Below, piece by piece: positions 29,991 to 43,127 of a stretch of 64,000 nucleotides of DNA; the stretch's first letter is position 1, and each line of letters begins with the position of its first letter. Location: assembly GCA_964017195.1 (NCBI GenBank), contig OZ024894.1, forward strand, positions 4,110,847-4,174,846, written 5' to 3'. Origin of the DNA: Siderastrea radians (lineage: Eukaryota > Cnidaria > Anthozoa > Scleractinia > Rhizangiidae). The translations under genes were made by a program, and so were the position numbers. The notes under the pieces are model-generated. The model saw only the letters and a program-made list of their open reading frames with translations. It made no database searches and was not told where the DNA came from.

Positions 29991-30501
29991 TGACTGAGTG
30001 GGAGCGTTGGGCTCAACTAATTGAAATATTTGACCCTATAACACATCTATACCTGATAAGCTAAAAAATTGAGCTAATTGCAGTGACCCTGCAAGCTCCT
30101 AGAATAGAAAATCTCCTCAAGATTAAAGTCTTATCTTTCTCTAACAATCGACACACAGAATTTCCCACCACATCCTCTCCCCCTCCCCTGTCAGGTCCCA
30201 GTCGATCAAAAAAAAACCCTCTGAATAGGGACCGGTTGTCACCATTTGCTCCCAGCTGGCCTGAGCCTCTGAGGTCTCTAGATCCCCTAGTTATGGGTTT
30301 CTCATGTGGATTTGGTCGTTTAAACTTTAATTGGGGTCAACAGCTTAGCTTCCTTCAATGCAGTTTTTCCTAGGGTTACACGAAGAAGTGGCCCTTCAAA
30401 GAGGGATTTCATAAGACACATTCCTCATCACTTTTCTAGTATGGTATCTCATTATACGCTCAACAACTTTTTTTATACCGCTAATGCTGTTAATTTTCTG
30501 A

Positions 30502-30738
<237 letters not shown>

Positions 30739-31218
30739 TGATTATCACAACTGGCATGTATTACATTACATTTCCAACGTTAAATTCGCTTTCACTTTGT
30801 TGACGTCCTTATTCAATTTGAGCCGTTATACGCGCACGCTCACACGCACGCTAGACAATATGCATTTCTAGCACGCCCGAAAGCTATTTCGGTCCTGCTT
30901 GTGATTTGATGGCTAATCTGAGGCTAATCACCTAACAAACAAGTCCAATTGCTTAAACGAGATCGAAATTCAACCTGGTTTAAGGCCAAATCAAGGATAA
31001 TACTGGGGCTCCAGAAACCATGTGTATGTAGTTCAAAATCGTATTATTTGGAACTTGTCTACGCAGTCTACAAAAAAATTGACTTGTGCACAATCTAACA
31101 AATTATGTCAATCACGCTGTCGCTGTCGCATGCTGCTGAATTTACAAAACTGCTTGAGACAACGGTTTTAAAACCCTATCTTACGTTCCACGGCTAACGT
31201 TGTTATTTTACTAAACAC

Positions 31219-31345
31219 CTACTACCCGACCAAGTCCATGCGCAAGCATGCCATGCAAAAATGGAGGCACTGCATTGAACAAGGCGATGTTTATCTGTGC
31301 AGTGTCCAGAACGGTTCACTGGAAAGCAGTGTGAAACAAGAATAC
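31219..31345 (+). pseudogene. EGF-like exon 43 (class V), AC acceptor and two deletions
   Basis: 127 nt. The first deletion differs from exons 31-40 (GGCACTGC, loss of the G of ACG), and a second C is lost at Cys28-Gln29 (ctgtgcagtg). It looks like a separate decay path from a copy that had lost only its acceptor. Confidence 0.8.
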
Positions 31346-31984
31346 GTATGTCAATGTCTGCTTATTGACTGAGTGAGAGTGTCAGTGTGAACCAATTGAA
31401 ATATTTGAAGCATTGTGAAACACTAATACGTATGTCAGTGTCTCGTTATTGACTGGTCGTGGCGTTGGGCTTTCGAAAACAAATTTATATATTTGACCCT
31501 ATACCACATCTATGCTTGATAACCTTACAAATTGTGCTAATTGCACTGATCCTGCATGCTGCTGCAATTGAAAAACTCGTTAAGACCACAGCTTTCTTAA
31601 ATCCTGTCTAAGCTTTTTCCATCAATCGACCCACAAAATTTATGTGCCTTATGCCCCCCCCCCCCCCCCCTCCTCTAACAGGTTCAAGACGATAAAAGAA
31701 AAGCGTTCTGAATAGGGAGCATTTCTCACGATTGCTCTTATCTGGCCTGACCCTATTCTAGTTCCGTTAGTTAGGGCTTATCTCAACTAGTGGTCGTTGT
31801 TTTAAATCAAATTAGGGTCAACGACTTAACTTCCTTCAACCAGTGTTTTCAGTCCTAGGGTTACACGAAGAAGTAGCCCCTTGTAAAGGGATTTCATAGG
31901 ACACATTCCTCATTGTCTAGTATACTCTCTCACTACACGCTCAACAACTTTTTACACAGCTAATGCTGTTAATTTTCTGAACAG

Positions 31985-32113
31985 CTACTACCCGACCAAG
32001 TCCATGTGCTATTATGCCATGTCAAAATGGAGGCACGTGCATTGAACAAGGCGATGGATATATGTGCCAGTGTCCAGACAGGTTTACTGGAAAGCAGTGT
32101 GAAACACCAATAC
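31985..32113 (+). CDS. EGF-like exon 44
   Basis: 129 nt class Y with Ile10 (CAIMPC) and Pro42; splice sites intact. Confidence 0.85.
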
Positions 32114-32647
32114 GTAAGTCAATGTGTTCTTATTGACTGAGTGGGAGCGTTGGGCTCAACTAATTGAAATATTTGACCCTATAACACATCTATACCTGAT
32201 AAGCTAAAAAATTGAGCTAATTGCAGTGACCCTGCAAGCTCCTAGAATAGAAAATCTCCTCAAGATTAAAGTCTTATCTTTCTCTAACAATCGACACACA
32301 GAATTTCCCACCACATCCTCTCCCCCTCCCCTGTCAGGTCCCAGTTGATAAAAAAAAACCGTCTGAATAGGGACCGGTTGTCACCATTTGCTCCCAGCTG
32401 GCCTGAGCCTCTGAGGCCTCTAGATCCCCTAGTTATGGGTTTCTCATGTGGTTTTGGTCGTTTAAACTTTAATTGGGGTCAACAGCTTAGCTTCCTTCAA
32501 TGCAGTTTTTCCTAGGGTTACACGAAGAAGTGGCCCTTCAAAGAGGGATTTCATAAGACACATTCCTCATCACTTTTCTAGTATGGTATCTCATTATACG
32601 CTCAACAACTTTTTTGATACTGCTAATGCTGTTAATTTTCTGAGCAG

Positions 32648-32776
32648 CTACTACTCGACCAAGTCCATGTGCCAGCACGCCATGCAAAAATGGAGGCACC
32701 TGCATTGAACAAGGCGATAGATATATATGCCAGTGTCCAGACAAGTTTACTGGAGAGCAGTGTGAAACGCCTATAC
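32648..32776 (+). CDS. EGF-like exon 45
   Basis: 129 nt class R, Thr18, Ile20, Lys33. Acceptor reads ttctgagcag, still AG. Confidence 0.85.
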
Positions 32777-33356
32777 GTAAGTCAATTGTCTTCTTATTGA
32801 CTGAGAGGAAGCGTCAGGCTGAACTAAACGAAATATTTCCTCACGGAGCAAGTGCTGAAAGGTCTGTGCGCCGGATGGCATGATTATCACAACTGGCATG
32901 TATTACATTACATTTTCAACGTTAAATTTGCTTTCACTTTGTTGACGTCCTTATTCAATTTGAGCCGTTATACGCACACGCTCACACGCACGCTAGACAA
33001 AATGCATTTCTAGCACGCCCGAAAGCTATTTCGGTCCTGCTTGTGATTTGATGGCTAATCTGAGGCTAATCACCTAACAAACAAGTCCAATTGCTTAAAC
33101 GAGATCGAAATTCAACCTGGTTTAAGGCCAAATCAAGGATAATACTGGGGCTCCAGAAACCATGTGTAAGTAGTTCAAAATCGTATTATTTGGAACTTGT
33201 CTACGCAGTCTACAAAAAAATACACTTATGTACAATCTAACAAATTATGTCAATCACGCTGACGCTGTTGCATGCTGCTGAATTTACAAAACTGCTTGAG
33301 ACAACGGTTTTAAAACCCTATCTTACGTTCCACGGCTAACGTTGTTATTTTACTAA

Positions 33357-33509
<153 letters not shown>

Positions 33510-34122
33510 TGACTGAGTGAGAGTGTCAGTGTGAACCAATTGAAATATTTGAAGCATTGTGAAACACTAATACGTATGTCAGTGTCTCGTTATTGACTGG
33601 TCGTGGCGTTGGGCTTTCAAAAACAAATTTAAATATTTGACCCTATACCACATCTATGCTTGATAACCTTACAAATTGTGCTAATTGCACTGACCCTGCA
33701 TGCTGCTGAAATTGAAAAACTCGTTAAGACCACAGCTTTCTTAAATCCTGTCTAAGCTTTTTCCATCAATCGACCCACAAAATTTATGTGCCTTATGCCC
33801 CCCCCCCCTCCTCTAACAGGTTCAAGACGATAAAAGAAAAGCATTCTGAATAGGGAGCATTTCTCACGATTGCTCTTATCTGGCCTGACCCTATTCTAGT
33901 TCCGTTAGTTAGGGCTTATCTCAACTAGTGGTCGTTGTTTTAAATCAAATTAGGGTCAACGACTTAACTTCCTTCAACCAGTGTTTTCAGTCCTAGGGTT
34001 ACACGAAGAAGTAGCCCCTTGTAAAGGGATTTCATAGGACACATTCCTTATTGTCTAGTATACTCTCTCATTATACGCTGAACAACTTTTTGCACAGCTA
34101 ATGCTGTTAATTTTCTGAACAG

Positions 34123-34251
34123 CTACTGCCCGACCAAGTCCATGTGCTAGTATGCCATGTCAAAATGGAGGCACGTGCATTGAACAAGACGATGGATATA
34201 TGTGCCAGTGTCCAGACAGGTTTACTGGAAAGCAGTGTGAAACACCAATAC
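34123..34251 (+). CDS. EGF-like exon 47
   Basis: 129 nt class Y with Ala3 and Asp23 (EQDDGY); splice sites intact. Last exon before the 6.7-kb insertion. Confidence 0.85.
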
Positions 34252-34510
34252 GTAAGTCAATGTGTTCTTATTGACTGAGTGGAAGCGTTGGGCTCAACTA
34301 ATTGAAATATTTGACCCTATAACACTTCTATACCTGATAAGCTAAAAAATTGAGCTAATTGCAGTGACCCTGCAAGCTGCTAGAATAGAAAATCTCCTCA
34401 AGATTAAAGTCTTATCTTTCTCTAACAATCGACCCACAGAATTTCCCACCACATCCTCTCCCCCTCCCCTGTCAGGTCCCAGTCGATCAAAAAAAAAACC
34501 TTCTGAATAG

Positions 34511-34783
34511 TGAGCTGTTTTCACTGGTCTCACCTGCACCTCTATAATGAGAATGGGAGCCCTGGCGGACGCTCTCAGCAGCAAAAGGGATAATGAAAAG
34601 GGGAGGGAAGGGCGGGAGAAACTGCTGAGAGAGACCACAGGATGGATAAGTACAGATGAGACCAGACGAAGACAAATATATAAAGATACTACCAACTGCC
34701 ATGAAACATACCACGGGTGTGCGAGAAAAGAGAGCGAATTCATAATGTATTCTCCTTAGATACGCTACGGTGAGACCGCTGTC
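34511..34783. mobile_element. Short unit (273 bp) of the composite insertion
   Basis: Left end tgagctgttttcactggtct, right end cggtgagaccgctgtc. The interior (34570-34710) is A/G-rich and not found in the long unit. An ORF at 34547-34759 spans most of it, but I see no recognisable domain. Confidence 0.6.
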
Positions 34784-34845
34784 AATAGTGAACTATTTTC
34801 ACTGGTCTCACCTGCACTTCTATAATGAGAATGGGAGCCCTGGCG

Positions 34846-36957
34846 TCCTTAGGCTTATGGCAACGGTAATATGAAAAACAGGTGACAAATGCACCAGGCA
34901 AACAAGATTCGAATCACCCAAACCTAAAAACAAGGCACCCACACTCAAAACCAAATCTCCCGCACTCTAAAACAAGGACCCAAACTCAGCGAAAACCCGC
35001 TACCTAAACTTAAATCTGAGAGAAAGCAGAAGAAGATCGCTTCACGCCTGAGGGACAAGAAGACGCGTAAATGAAATTTTTGAGGCAATCCAATGAAGTA
35101 TATTGACTTAATAAACTAGAAGCTTCTTCAGATGCAGAAGAAAGCAAGTGGGATGAAGAGCCTTAGGCTTCTCCCGACCTCATGTGTTTGGAATCTCAAT
35201 TTATTTATCAGTTTTAACTCATATTCCAACCTCACAACATTACATCTATTAACATTATTAACATTACGTTACATCACTTACAATAGCCAAATAGAAAAAT
35301 AAATTTACTAATTATGTAATTGTACTTTAGTTGTTAGTTACAATAAAAACTGAAATTGAAACGGTCTGTGAGGTCGTAAACAAGACCACAGCTTACAAAA
35401 GAGGAATCAATACCTGGTGGTACTTGTTTAAAGAATTTGTTAGGCGGCCGACGTGCATATGCGCACGTCGTGCCGTCTCGTAAAATGGACGTTTCATCGT
35501 CGGTCGTCAGTTACTTAGTCCCCTTGGGGTCGCGCGGCTGGCTCTGAACAATGGCCTCGCCGTTATAATGACGTCAAGAGATAGATTTTATCAGGTCTCT
35601 CAAATACCGGACATACTAGTGACATAACATGACCTTTACTGAAGATCTTTGAGTTGAATTTAATTTTCCATCTTTGATCACAGAAAACTTCAGGGTCGTA
35701 TTGGCAAAATACATTAGAATCGCTGCAGACTTGTTTATAAAACGACTGTTTTCAAAGGGAATACGGTGACAGATCGTGACAGTGCACCATATCGGACATC
35801 CATAAGAACGCAGATTGTAGGACTGGATACGAATAACAATTGTTATCGTTTTCGTGACCGTTTAACAAAATCCGTATTATATCAAGTTGCGTGTTAACAG
35901 CTTGCTATTGATAGCCTTGCGTGGTCTTAGCTGATATGCGATTTCAACAATACGAGATTGGGGCTAACCCATTGACTTTGAAATTAAGCAATTGAGATCG
36001 TAGTCACCGATCTTCTGTGACAAAGCTGCTACATATCTTTAGCGCGCGATATTTGGACGGACGATCCCGTGGAAATCAAACAGCAAGGCAAAGGTAACAT
36101 TTCAGTTCTTTATTTATTCGGCTATTAAAGTGTGCCAGGGTTGCAACATAGCCAGACTACTGCATCACACTTTCACGGTTTTTGGTCACGCATGTTCACG
36201 TGCTGTCTCCTTATTGGGGGAAGGGGGATGCCGTTGAGTCACCATGGGCCGCCTGTAAATTCTTCAGAATACCCAAAATATCTTTCTTCGATAGTGTCAC
36301 AGCATTAGTCAAAATATTGCTTCAAATAGCCACTGTTTTGGTCACACAGATTCACGTGCAGGGTCTCCTTGGAATTTTAAGAGAGTGTACACGAGGGTCC
36401 ACCGGAAAAAAGGCGGGCAGAGTTGAGATCGGCCGCCTGTTAATTCTTCAGAATTTCTTGTTTTGCATAAAATATTAGGTGTACAAATTCTTTAAACTTT
36501 CAAGTAAAACTGTCGCAGTACTGTACCGATAAAACATACAGTAAGGAGTAAGCAGACTGAATTTCCTACTAATAAAAACAAGAAAAAAGGATGAGAGAAG
36601 GTGAGGGCCAGCGGAATTCAGTTATATTTTGAGAAATCCCATTCAGATGAAAAAGACTGTCAGGAAGGAGCACGCATGTTTACAATTCCAAAACAAGCTA
36701 TTCGAAGAAAACAAGTGTTTCTGCAGATTTCTCACAGACGTTGCCAGAACCTCTCTCTTTCAAGCGTTTGTTGTAAAGAAGAACATCGTTGATGCAATCC
36801 GTCCAGGAAGAATTTGGATCGAAAAAGTGAGCTTTGAACTTTCTCACGTGACATGGAAAAGACGGCTTTCCCCTTAAGAAAGACACAGAGTTTCGTTACT
36901 TTCCCTTAGACTTTGAAAGAAAAGAAGACTTTATGGTTTAGGAATTTATGAGCTTAA
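34846..36957. other. Left part of the long unit, no recognised gene
   Basis: Mostly unique AT-rich sequence. A near-palindrome lies at about 35450-35470 (cgacgtgcatatgcgcacgt). A direct repeat of about 24 bp (ggccgcctgtaaattcttca) is at 36247 and 36431, each preceded by a similar ttggtcac...cacgtg block. Short ORFs at 36182-36478 and 36601-36886 show no domain and overlap each other in several frames. Confidence 0.5.
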
Positions 36958-38481
36958 GGTATCATGGTACCCCAAAATTGACCACGTTTTCGGAAAATAC
37001 ACTTCTGTCATTTTCAGATAGATATTATTCAAACCTCTCTTTTACAAAGAGTTTCAGAAAAAAAGATTGTTTCTACGCAAAGTTATGGACGAAAAAAGAT
37101 TTGTGGCATTAATTTTCTCTAATCATGTGTTGACAGTCATCTGTCAACAACGCTGAAAATAGCATGTGACATAACAGGGCCCCGATGTTTTGACACGCGA
37201 TCGATTGCGTAGCAGTTCCCTCTTATTTCAAGTGTGTCTACAAAGTGGCTTCGATGATATCTGTGAAAGAGAGAGAGAGAGAGAAAAGATCGAGCGTTGA
37301 GGAATTACTTGGGCTTCCTGACTCCTCACTTGTCAGTGTGATAAGCTCCGACTGCCAGCTCGTTTTTCGTAACGCGAACGCCGAAAAACAATCCCTCCAT
37401 TCAAATTCCATAACATTTCTACAAAGCCAGATATATCAAATAATCAACTTGGCGCAAAAGACGGCATGTCCAGGAAAGTACGGAATTTGTCTCCAGTAAT
37501 AAAGAAGTTTATTTTTTTACCAATTGCTTGCATTTCTGGCAGGATGTTCTCTCTTAGATCTTGAGCCGAACACGTGGCGACTTCTTCGCAGATTTCCATG
37601 TGCTTTCCTTTTGCCTTTCCTTTCGTCTTTCAGGTCCCGGCAGCTTGGGTAGTCTTACCCAGCTCAAATGATGATGCCTTCGGCATTTTACAGCCGATGT
37701 GATATTATGACTTTAAAATTTCCGTTTATATATTGTGTTTGACGACCCTTTGAACGGCACTCGTACTCAACGAAAGTGGCTTTCCAACATAAAAACACGC
37801 AGAATTTGACACCATTTTTGTCGGCATGTTTGCGCTATTGTTGGCGGTAAGTTGAACCTCCCCTCTGTCAACCGCAGGTAATTATCCAAACACCTAGGTG
37901 TTTTAATCTCCTCAGACCGGAAAAAGTTTCCAAATCATATTTTGGCTTTTTCCTCGAAACTAATTTTTCAAGAAATTGGGCGCACATTTTAAGTTTGCGT
38001 TCAGCGAGTTTTCAACCATTTTAGCTCAAATTTGGCGACAATGTTGCCACATAATTTGACACCAAAACCGTGTCTCCGAATTTTAGGTTTTGCTTTCATT
38101 CAAAAGTTATGAGCCGTAAAAGAAAGAGGAGAGGTGTTTCTTCGAACCTCAAAGTTTAACTGAGTGCAGAAAATAAACTAGGCCAGATACAAAAGTTCCG
38201 AGACACGGCTTCTGAGACAAAGGTGTGAAGAATTCGGCGCGATGTTCGTCTTTCTCTCCAGATCATTCTCGACTGGAGCGAAACCCATTTTGTGAACGAT
38301 GTACTTTTTAAAAACGTAGTCTCTATTTTCGACACAGTTGTCTTTTTCTTTATCTAAATGCGTTTTCGTAATCTTCAATTATTAAGCTTTCAGAAAATAT
38401 ATAGTTTGTCAGGGTCCTTGTGAAACGCCTGACGCTCAAACGGTGAAAACGCAATGTTGTCATTTGGGGTACCCTGATACC
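36958..38481. mobile_element. Nested inverted-repeat element, TAA flanks
   Basis: The left end ggtatcatggtaccccaaa and the right end tttggggtaccctgatacc are inverted repeats matching at 18 of 19 positions, flanked by TAA at 36955-36957 and 38482-38484. A 3-bp TWA duplication with GG-ended inverted repeats fits PIF/Harbinger-type elements. About 1.52 kb, no transposase ORF seen, so non-autonomous. It contains a short GA run at about 37262-37286. Confidence 0.6.
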
Positions 38482-38484
38482 TAA

Positions 38485-39450
38485 ATCTAAATTTGAATGT
38501 AACAACAACTTTCAGCCACACGACGGGAGTGTATCAGGGGAGCAAAATTCTTTACAACCTCCAGGAAACAGACCACATTTAATGGAAGAAATTGGTTTGG
38601 AAGCTCAGAAAAATGGTTACGGTTTTAGTGTTGACCGTGCGCAAACAACATTAGGTTTTGAATTTTGTATGAGCAGCTAAACAGTAGAAGTATTACTGTA
38701 AAGTTATTCAACCATAGTGTGAACGCAAAACAAAGATTGTGCACGGTTGTGATGCTTTGAACATAAACTGCAGCGCCTTTGTTATGGCCTTTGAAACTTG
38801 CAAAAGGTTTCATAACAAGTCCCTCGATTAACTTTGAACAGACACACTGCTACAATACCTCTCACTTCCACAGAGGCTGCTATTAGAAAACAACAGGGAA
38901 AGAGAAAACCAGCCGCATGTAGGAAGCCTCCGCGGAGGAGAGAGCTACAAGACACCAGAAATGGGGTGACTGACAAAAAGATAAAAAATGATTAAAAAAT
39001 GGGGAAAGGATGAGAAAAGAAAAAAAAAGGTGCCTGTGTCTAACAGCAAATAGAACGACGAAAGAAAAATGTAACAAATTGAAATTACAGGCCACCATTC
39101 CCCGGGGGTAGAAGAATACGTTTGAAGACTGAAAGAAACTGAACACAAGGGAAAAAGGTGGGTCCAAAAGCTGGCAAAAGAAAAGCCTAAAAGCTAAGAT
39201 GTACCCCCCACGGAATGGCGGCCCTAGCGCCCGGTAATCCGAGAGGGTGTAAGTCACCCCTCTAGGCACCGCCATTGGAAGAGCGAACTAAAGTTGGGAG
39301 AAAAACCAGGTTGGACCGTATACCAGGGAACAAAAAAACAGTCGGGAAAAAGGACCCATATGGAAAATAAAGTTGTTCATATACAGTAAAATGTGACTTT
39401 TAAATTATAAGCCGAAAAATAAAAGGAATTCACAGAACCAAAACTGCATA
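38485..39450. other. Right part of the long unit, no recognised gene
   Basis: Purine-rich on the plus strand. A GC-richer patch at 39195-39280 (ccacggaatggcggccctag) stands out from the AT-rich surroundings. Long minus-strand ORFs here (for example 38883-39275) are low-complexity Phe/Leu/Ser translations of the A/G bias and have no domain. Confidence 0.4.
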
Positions 39451-39454
39451 TAAC

Positions 39455-40560
39455 TTCAATAAACAAGCGGGACCTTCTGTTAACCCGCAAAAATAAAACG
39501 ACAATAAACAAACGGGACCTGCTGTTAACCCGCGAAAATTAAAAAACTCCAATAAAGAAGCGGGACCTTCTGTTAACCCGCGAAAATAGAAACTCCAATA
39601 AAGAAGCGGGACCTTCTGTTAACCCGCGAAAATAAAAACTCCAATAAACAAGCGGGACCTTCTGTTAACCAGCGAAAAGAAAAAACTCCAATAAAGAAGC
39701 GGGACCTTCTGTTAACCCGCGAAAATAAAAACTCCAATAAACAAGCGGGGCCTTCTGTTAACCCGCGAAAATAAAACGACAATAAACAAACGGGACCTGC
39801 TGTTAACCCGCCAGAATTAAAAAACTCCAATAAACAAGCGGGACCATCTGTTAACCCGCGAAAATAAAACGTCAATAAACAAGCGGGACCTGCTGTTAAC
39901 CCGCAAAAATTAAAAACCTCCAATAAAGAAGGGGGACCTTCTGTTAACCCGCGAAAATAAAAACTCCAATAAAGAAGCGGGACCTTCTGTTAACCCGCGA
40001 AAATAAAAACTCCAATAAAGAAGCGGGACCTTCTGTTAACCCGCGAAAATAAAAAACTCCAATAAAGCGGGACCTTCTGTTAACCCGCGAAAATAAAAAC
40101 TCCAATAAACAAGCGGGACCTTCTGTTAACCCGCGAAAATAAAAACTCCAATAAAGAAGCGGGACCTTCTGTTAACCCGCGAAAATAAAAACTCCAATAA
40201 ACAAGCAGGACCTTCTGTTAACCCGCGAAAATAAAACCTCAATAAACAAGCGGGACCTGCTGTTAACCCGCGAAAATAAAAACTCCAATAAACAAGTGGG
40301 ACCTTCTGTTAACCCGCGAAAATAAAAAACTCCAATAAAGAAGCGGGACCTTCTGTTAATCCGCGAAAATAAAAACTCCAATAAGCAAGCGGGGCCTGAT
40401 GTTAACCCGCGAAAAGAAAAGACTTAAATAAACAAGCAGGACTTAATATGAACCGCGAAAATAAAGCTGCAATCAACAAAGGGACCTACTGTTAACCCGT
40501 GGAAATAAAAAACTTAAATAAACAAGCGGGACCTAGTGTAAACCCAAAAATAAAAATCGA
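39455..40560. repeat. 46-bp minisatellite, about 24 copies
   Basis: Direct tandem repeat with a 46-bp period, core aagcgggaccttctgttaac followed by ccgcgaaaataaaaactcca. Copies from about 39590 to 40380 are nearly identical; both edges decay. Two unit variants alternate irregularly (aataaag and aataaac; ccttctg and cctgctg). In each unit GCGGG and CCCGC are inverted around a short loop, so the single strand could form a small hairpin. Long minus-strand ORFs across it are a by-product of the repeat. Confidence 0.9.
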
Positions 40561-40860
40561 GGGAACAAAAACGGTAAAAATAAAAACGGACGTAAAAGCG
40601 GCAAAGAAAAGAGATATACAAACTAAAATGTACCAAAAACTGAAGAAAGAAACAAAGGGCGAATGGAGAAACAAATGAAAGCTACAATGTGTGAAAAACA
40701 CGTGGAAAACGTGGCATACTGAAATGAATACAACGAGTAAACCAGCAAACAACAAGACAAAATGTGAATGACATAATATAAGAAGCCAGTAAAGAAAAGG
40801 CGAAACCCAGAAGAAACGCGTATGAGCTAAATAAAAAACAGGAATACAAGGGCGTGCGCG

Positions 40861-41079
40861 CTAACATAGGGGAAAACACGAAGACGAACAGATACAATAA
40901 GACAAGGAAATAATAAAAACCTCAAGTTGCTCGGCTGGAGGATTTGGAAGTTGCTCCGGTTGTGGAGCAGGTTCTGCCGCCGGTGGTGGCTCAACATTCG
41001 GGACAACTGCTTGAACGGCATAACTGGCGCCTTGGTAAGCTCTAGGCCTATGAACAGCAGGTTGTAGTGCGTCAGCCAT
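40861..41079 (-). CDS. Short Pro/Ala-rich ORF near transposon end, unknown function
   Basis: A 72-codon ORF reading away from the right end of the long unit. Residues 1-54 look coding: a start MADALQPAVHRP, then a Pro/Glu/Gln-rich stretch (VEPPPAAEPAPQPEQLPNPP). After EQLE the translation turns hydrophobic and low-complexity, and GAG|gttttt could be a splice donor there. It may be the first exon of a transposon-encoded protein. I do not recognise the family. Confidence 0.35.
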   Translation of the reverse strand: MADALQPAVHRPRAYQGASYAVQAVVPNVEPPPAAEPAPQPEQLPNPPAEQLEVFIISLSYCICSSSCFPLC

Positions 41080-41495
41080 AGCGCGAAGAAAGGCACACGG
41101 CGTGTCAGGGAGTCTTTAGAGCAGAACAACAAGACGTGTACAGGACACGGGTGTGCGAGAAAAGAGAGCAAATTCATAATGTATTCTCCTTATATACGCT
41201 ACGGTGAGACCGCTGTCAATAGGGACCAGTTGTCACCATTTGCTCCCATCTGGCCTGAGCCTCTGAGGCTTCTAGATCCCCCAGTTATGGGTTTCTCATG
41301 TGGTTTTAGTCGTTTAAACTTTAATTGGGGTCAACAGCTTAGCTTCCTTCAATCCAGTTTTTCCTAGGGTTACACGAAGAAGTGGCCCTTCAAAGAGGGA
41401 TTTCATAAGACACATTCCTCATCACTTTTCTAGTATGGTATCTCATTATACGCTCGACAACTTTTTTTATACCGCTAATGCTGTTAATTTTCTGA

Positions 41496-41732
<237 letters not shown>

Positions 41733-42208
41733 TGATTATCACAACTGGCATGTATTACATTACATTTTCAACGTTAAATTCGCTTTCACTTTGTTGACGT
41801 CCTTATTCAATTTGAGCCGTTATACGCACACGCTCACACGCACGCTAGACAAAATGCATTTCTAGCACGCCCGAAAGCTATTTCGGTCCTGCTTGTGATT
41901 TGATGGCTAATCTGAGGCTAATCACCTAACAAACAAGTCCAATTGCTTAAACGAGATCGAAATTCAACCTGGTTTAAGGCCAAATCAAGGATAATATTGG
42001 GGCTCCAGAAACAATGTGTAAGTAGTTCAAAATCGTATTATTTGGAACTTGTCTACGCAGTCTACAAAAAAATACACTTATGTACAATCTAACAAATTAT
42101 GTCAATCACGCTGACGCTGTCGCATGCTGCTGAATTTACAAAACTGCTTGAGACAACGGTTTTAAAACCCTATCTTACGTTCCACGGCTAACGTTGTTAT
42201 TTTACTAA

Positions 42209-42361
<153 letters not shown>

Positions 42362-42974
42362 TGACTGAGCGAGAGTGTCAGTGTGAACCAATTGAAATAT
42401 TTGAAGCATTGTGAAACACTAATACGTATGTCAAGTGTCTGGTTATTGACTGGTCGTGGCGTTGGGCTTTCAAAAACAAATTTAAATATTTGACCCTATA
42501 CCACATCTATGCTTGATAACCTTACAAATTGTGCTAATTGCACTGACCCTGCATGCTGCTGAAATTGAAAAACTCGTTAAGACCACAGCTTTCTTAAATC
42601 CTGTCTAAGCTTTTTCCATCAATCGACCCGCAAAATTTATGTGCCTTATGCCACCCCCCCCCCCCTCCACTAACAGGTTCAAGACGATAAAAAAAAGCGT
42701 TCTGAATAGGGAGCATTTCTCACGATTGCTCTTATCTGGCCTGACCCTATTCTAGTTCCGTTAGTTAGGGCTTATCTCAACTAGTGGTCGTTGTTTTAAA
42801 TCAAATTAGGGTCAACGACTTAACTTCCTTCAACCAGTGTTTTCAGTCCTAGGGTTACACGAAGAAGTAGCCCCTTGTAAAGGGATTTCATAGGACACAT
42901 TCCTCATTGTCTAGTATACTCTCTCATTATACGCTCAACAACTTTTTGCACAGCTAATGCTGTTAATTTTCTGA

Positions 42975-43127
<153 letters not shown>

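Larger units (their letters stand above)
34511..41222. mobile_element. Composite transposon insertion, 6.7 kb, AATAG flanks
   Basis: Distance from exon 47 to exon 48 is 7377 bp against 664 bp in sibling units, an excess of 6713 bp that fits this interval (6712 bp). AATAG stands at 34506-34510, 34784-34788 and 41218-41222, so two units of one family lie head to tail: a 273-bp unit (34511-34783) and a 6429-bp unit (34789-41217). They share a 57-bp left end (34511-34567 and 34789-34845) and a 73-bp right end (34711-34783 and 41145-41217). The ends are imperfect inverted repeats around ggtctcacc / ggtgagacc. No transposase is recognised, so both look non-autonomous. The TG...CA ends also allow an LTR-like reading, but the 273-bp unit is not repeated at the right side, which argues against it. 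Confidence 0.75.

Noticed and set aside
38883..39275. 130-codon minus-strand ORF
   Set aside because: Low-complexity Phe/Leu/Ser translation of an A/G-rich stretch with no domain.
39455..40560. CRISPR array
   Set aside because: The 46-bp units are head-to-tail with no unique spacers, and the DNA is eukaryotic.
34511..41217. LTR retrotransposon
   Set aside because: Ends are TG...CA with a short target repeat, but the 273-bp left unit is not repeated on the right and no gag, protease, reverse transcriptase or integrase motif is seen.
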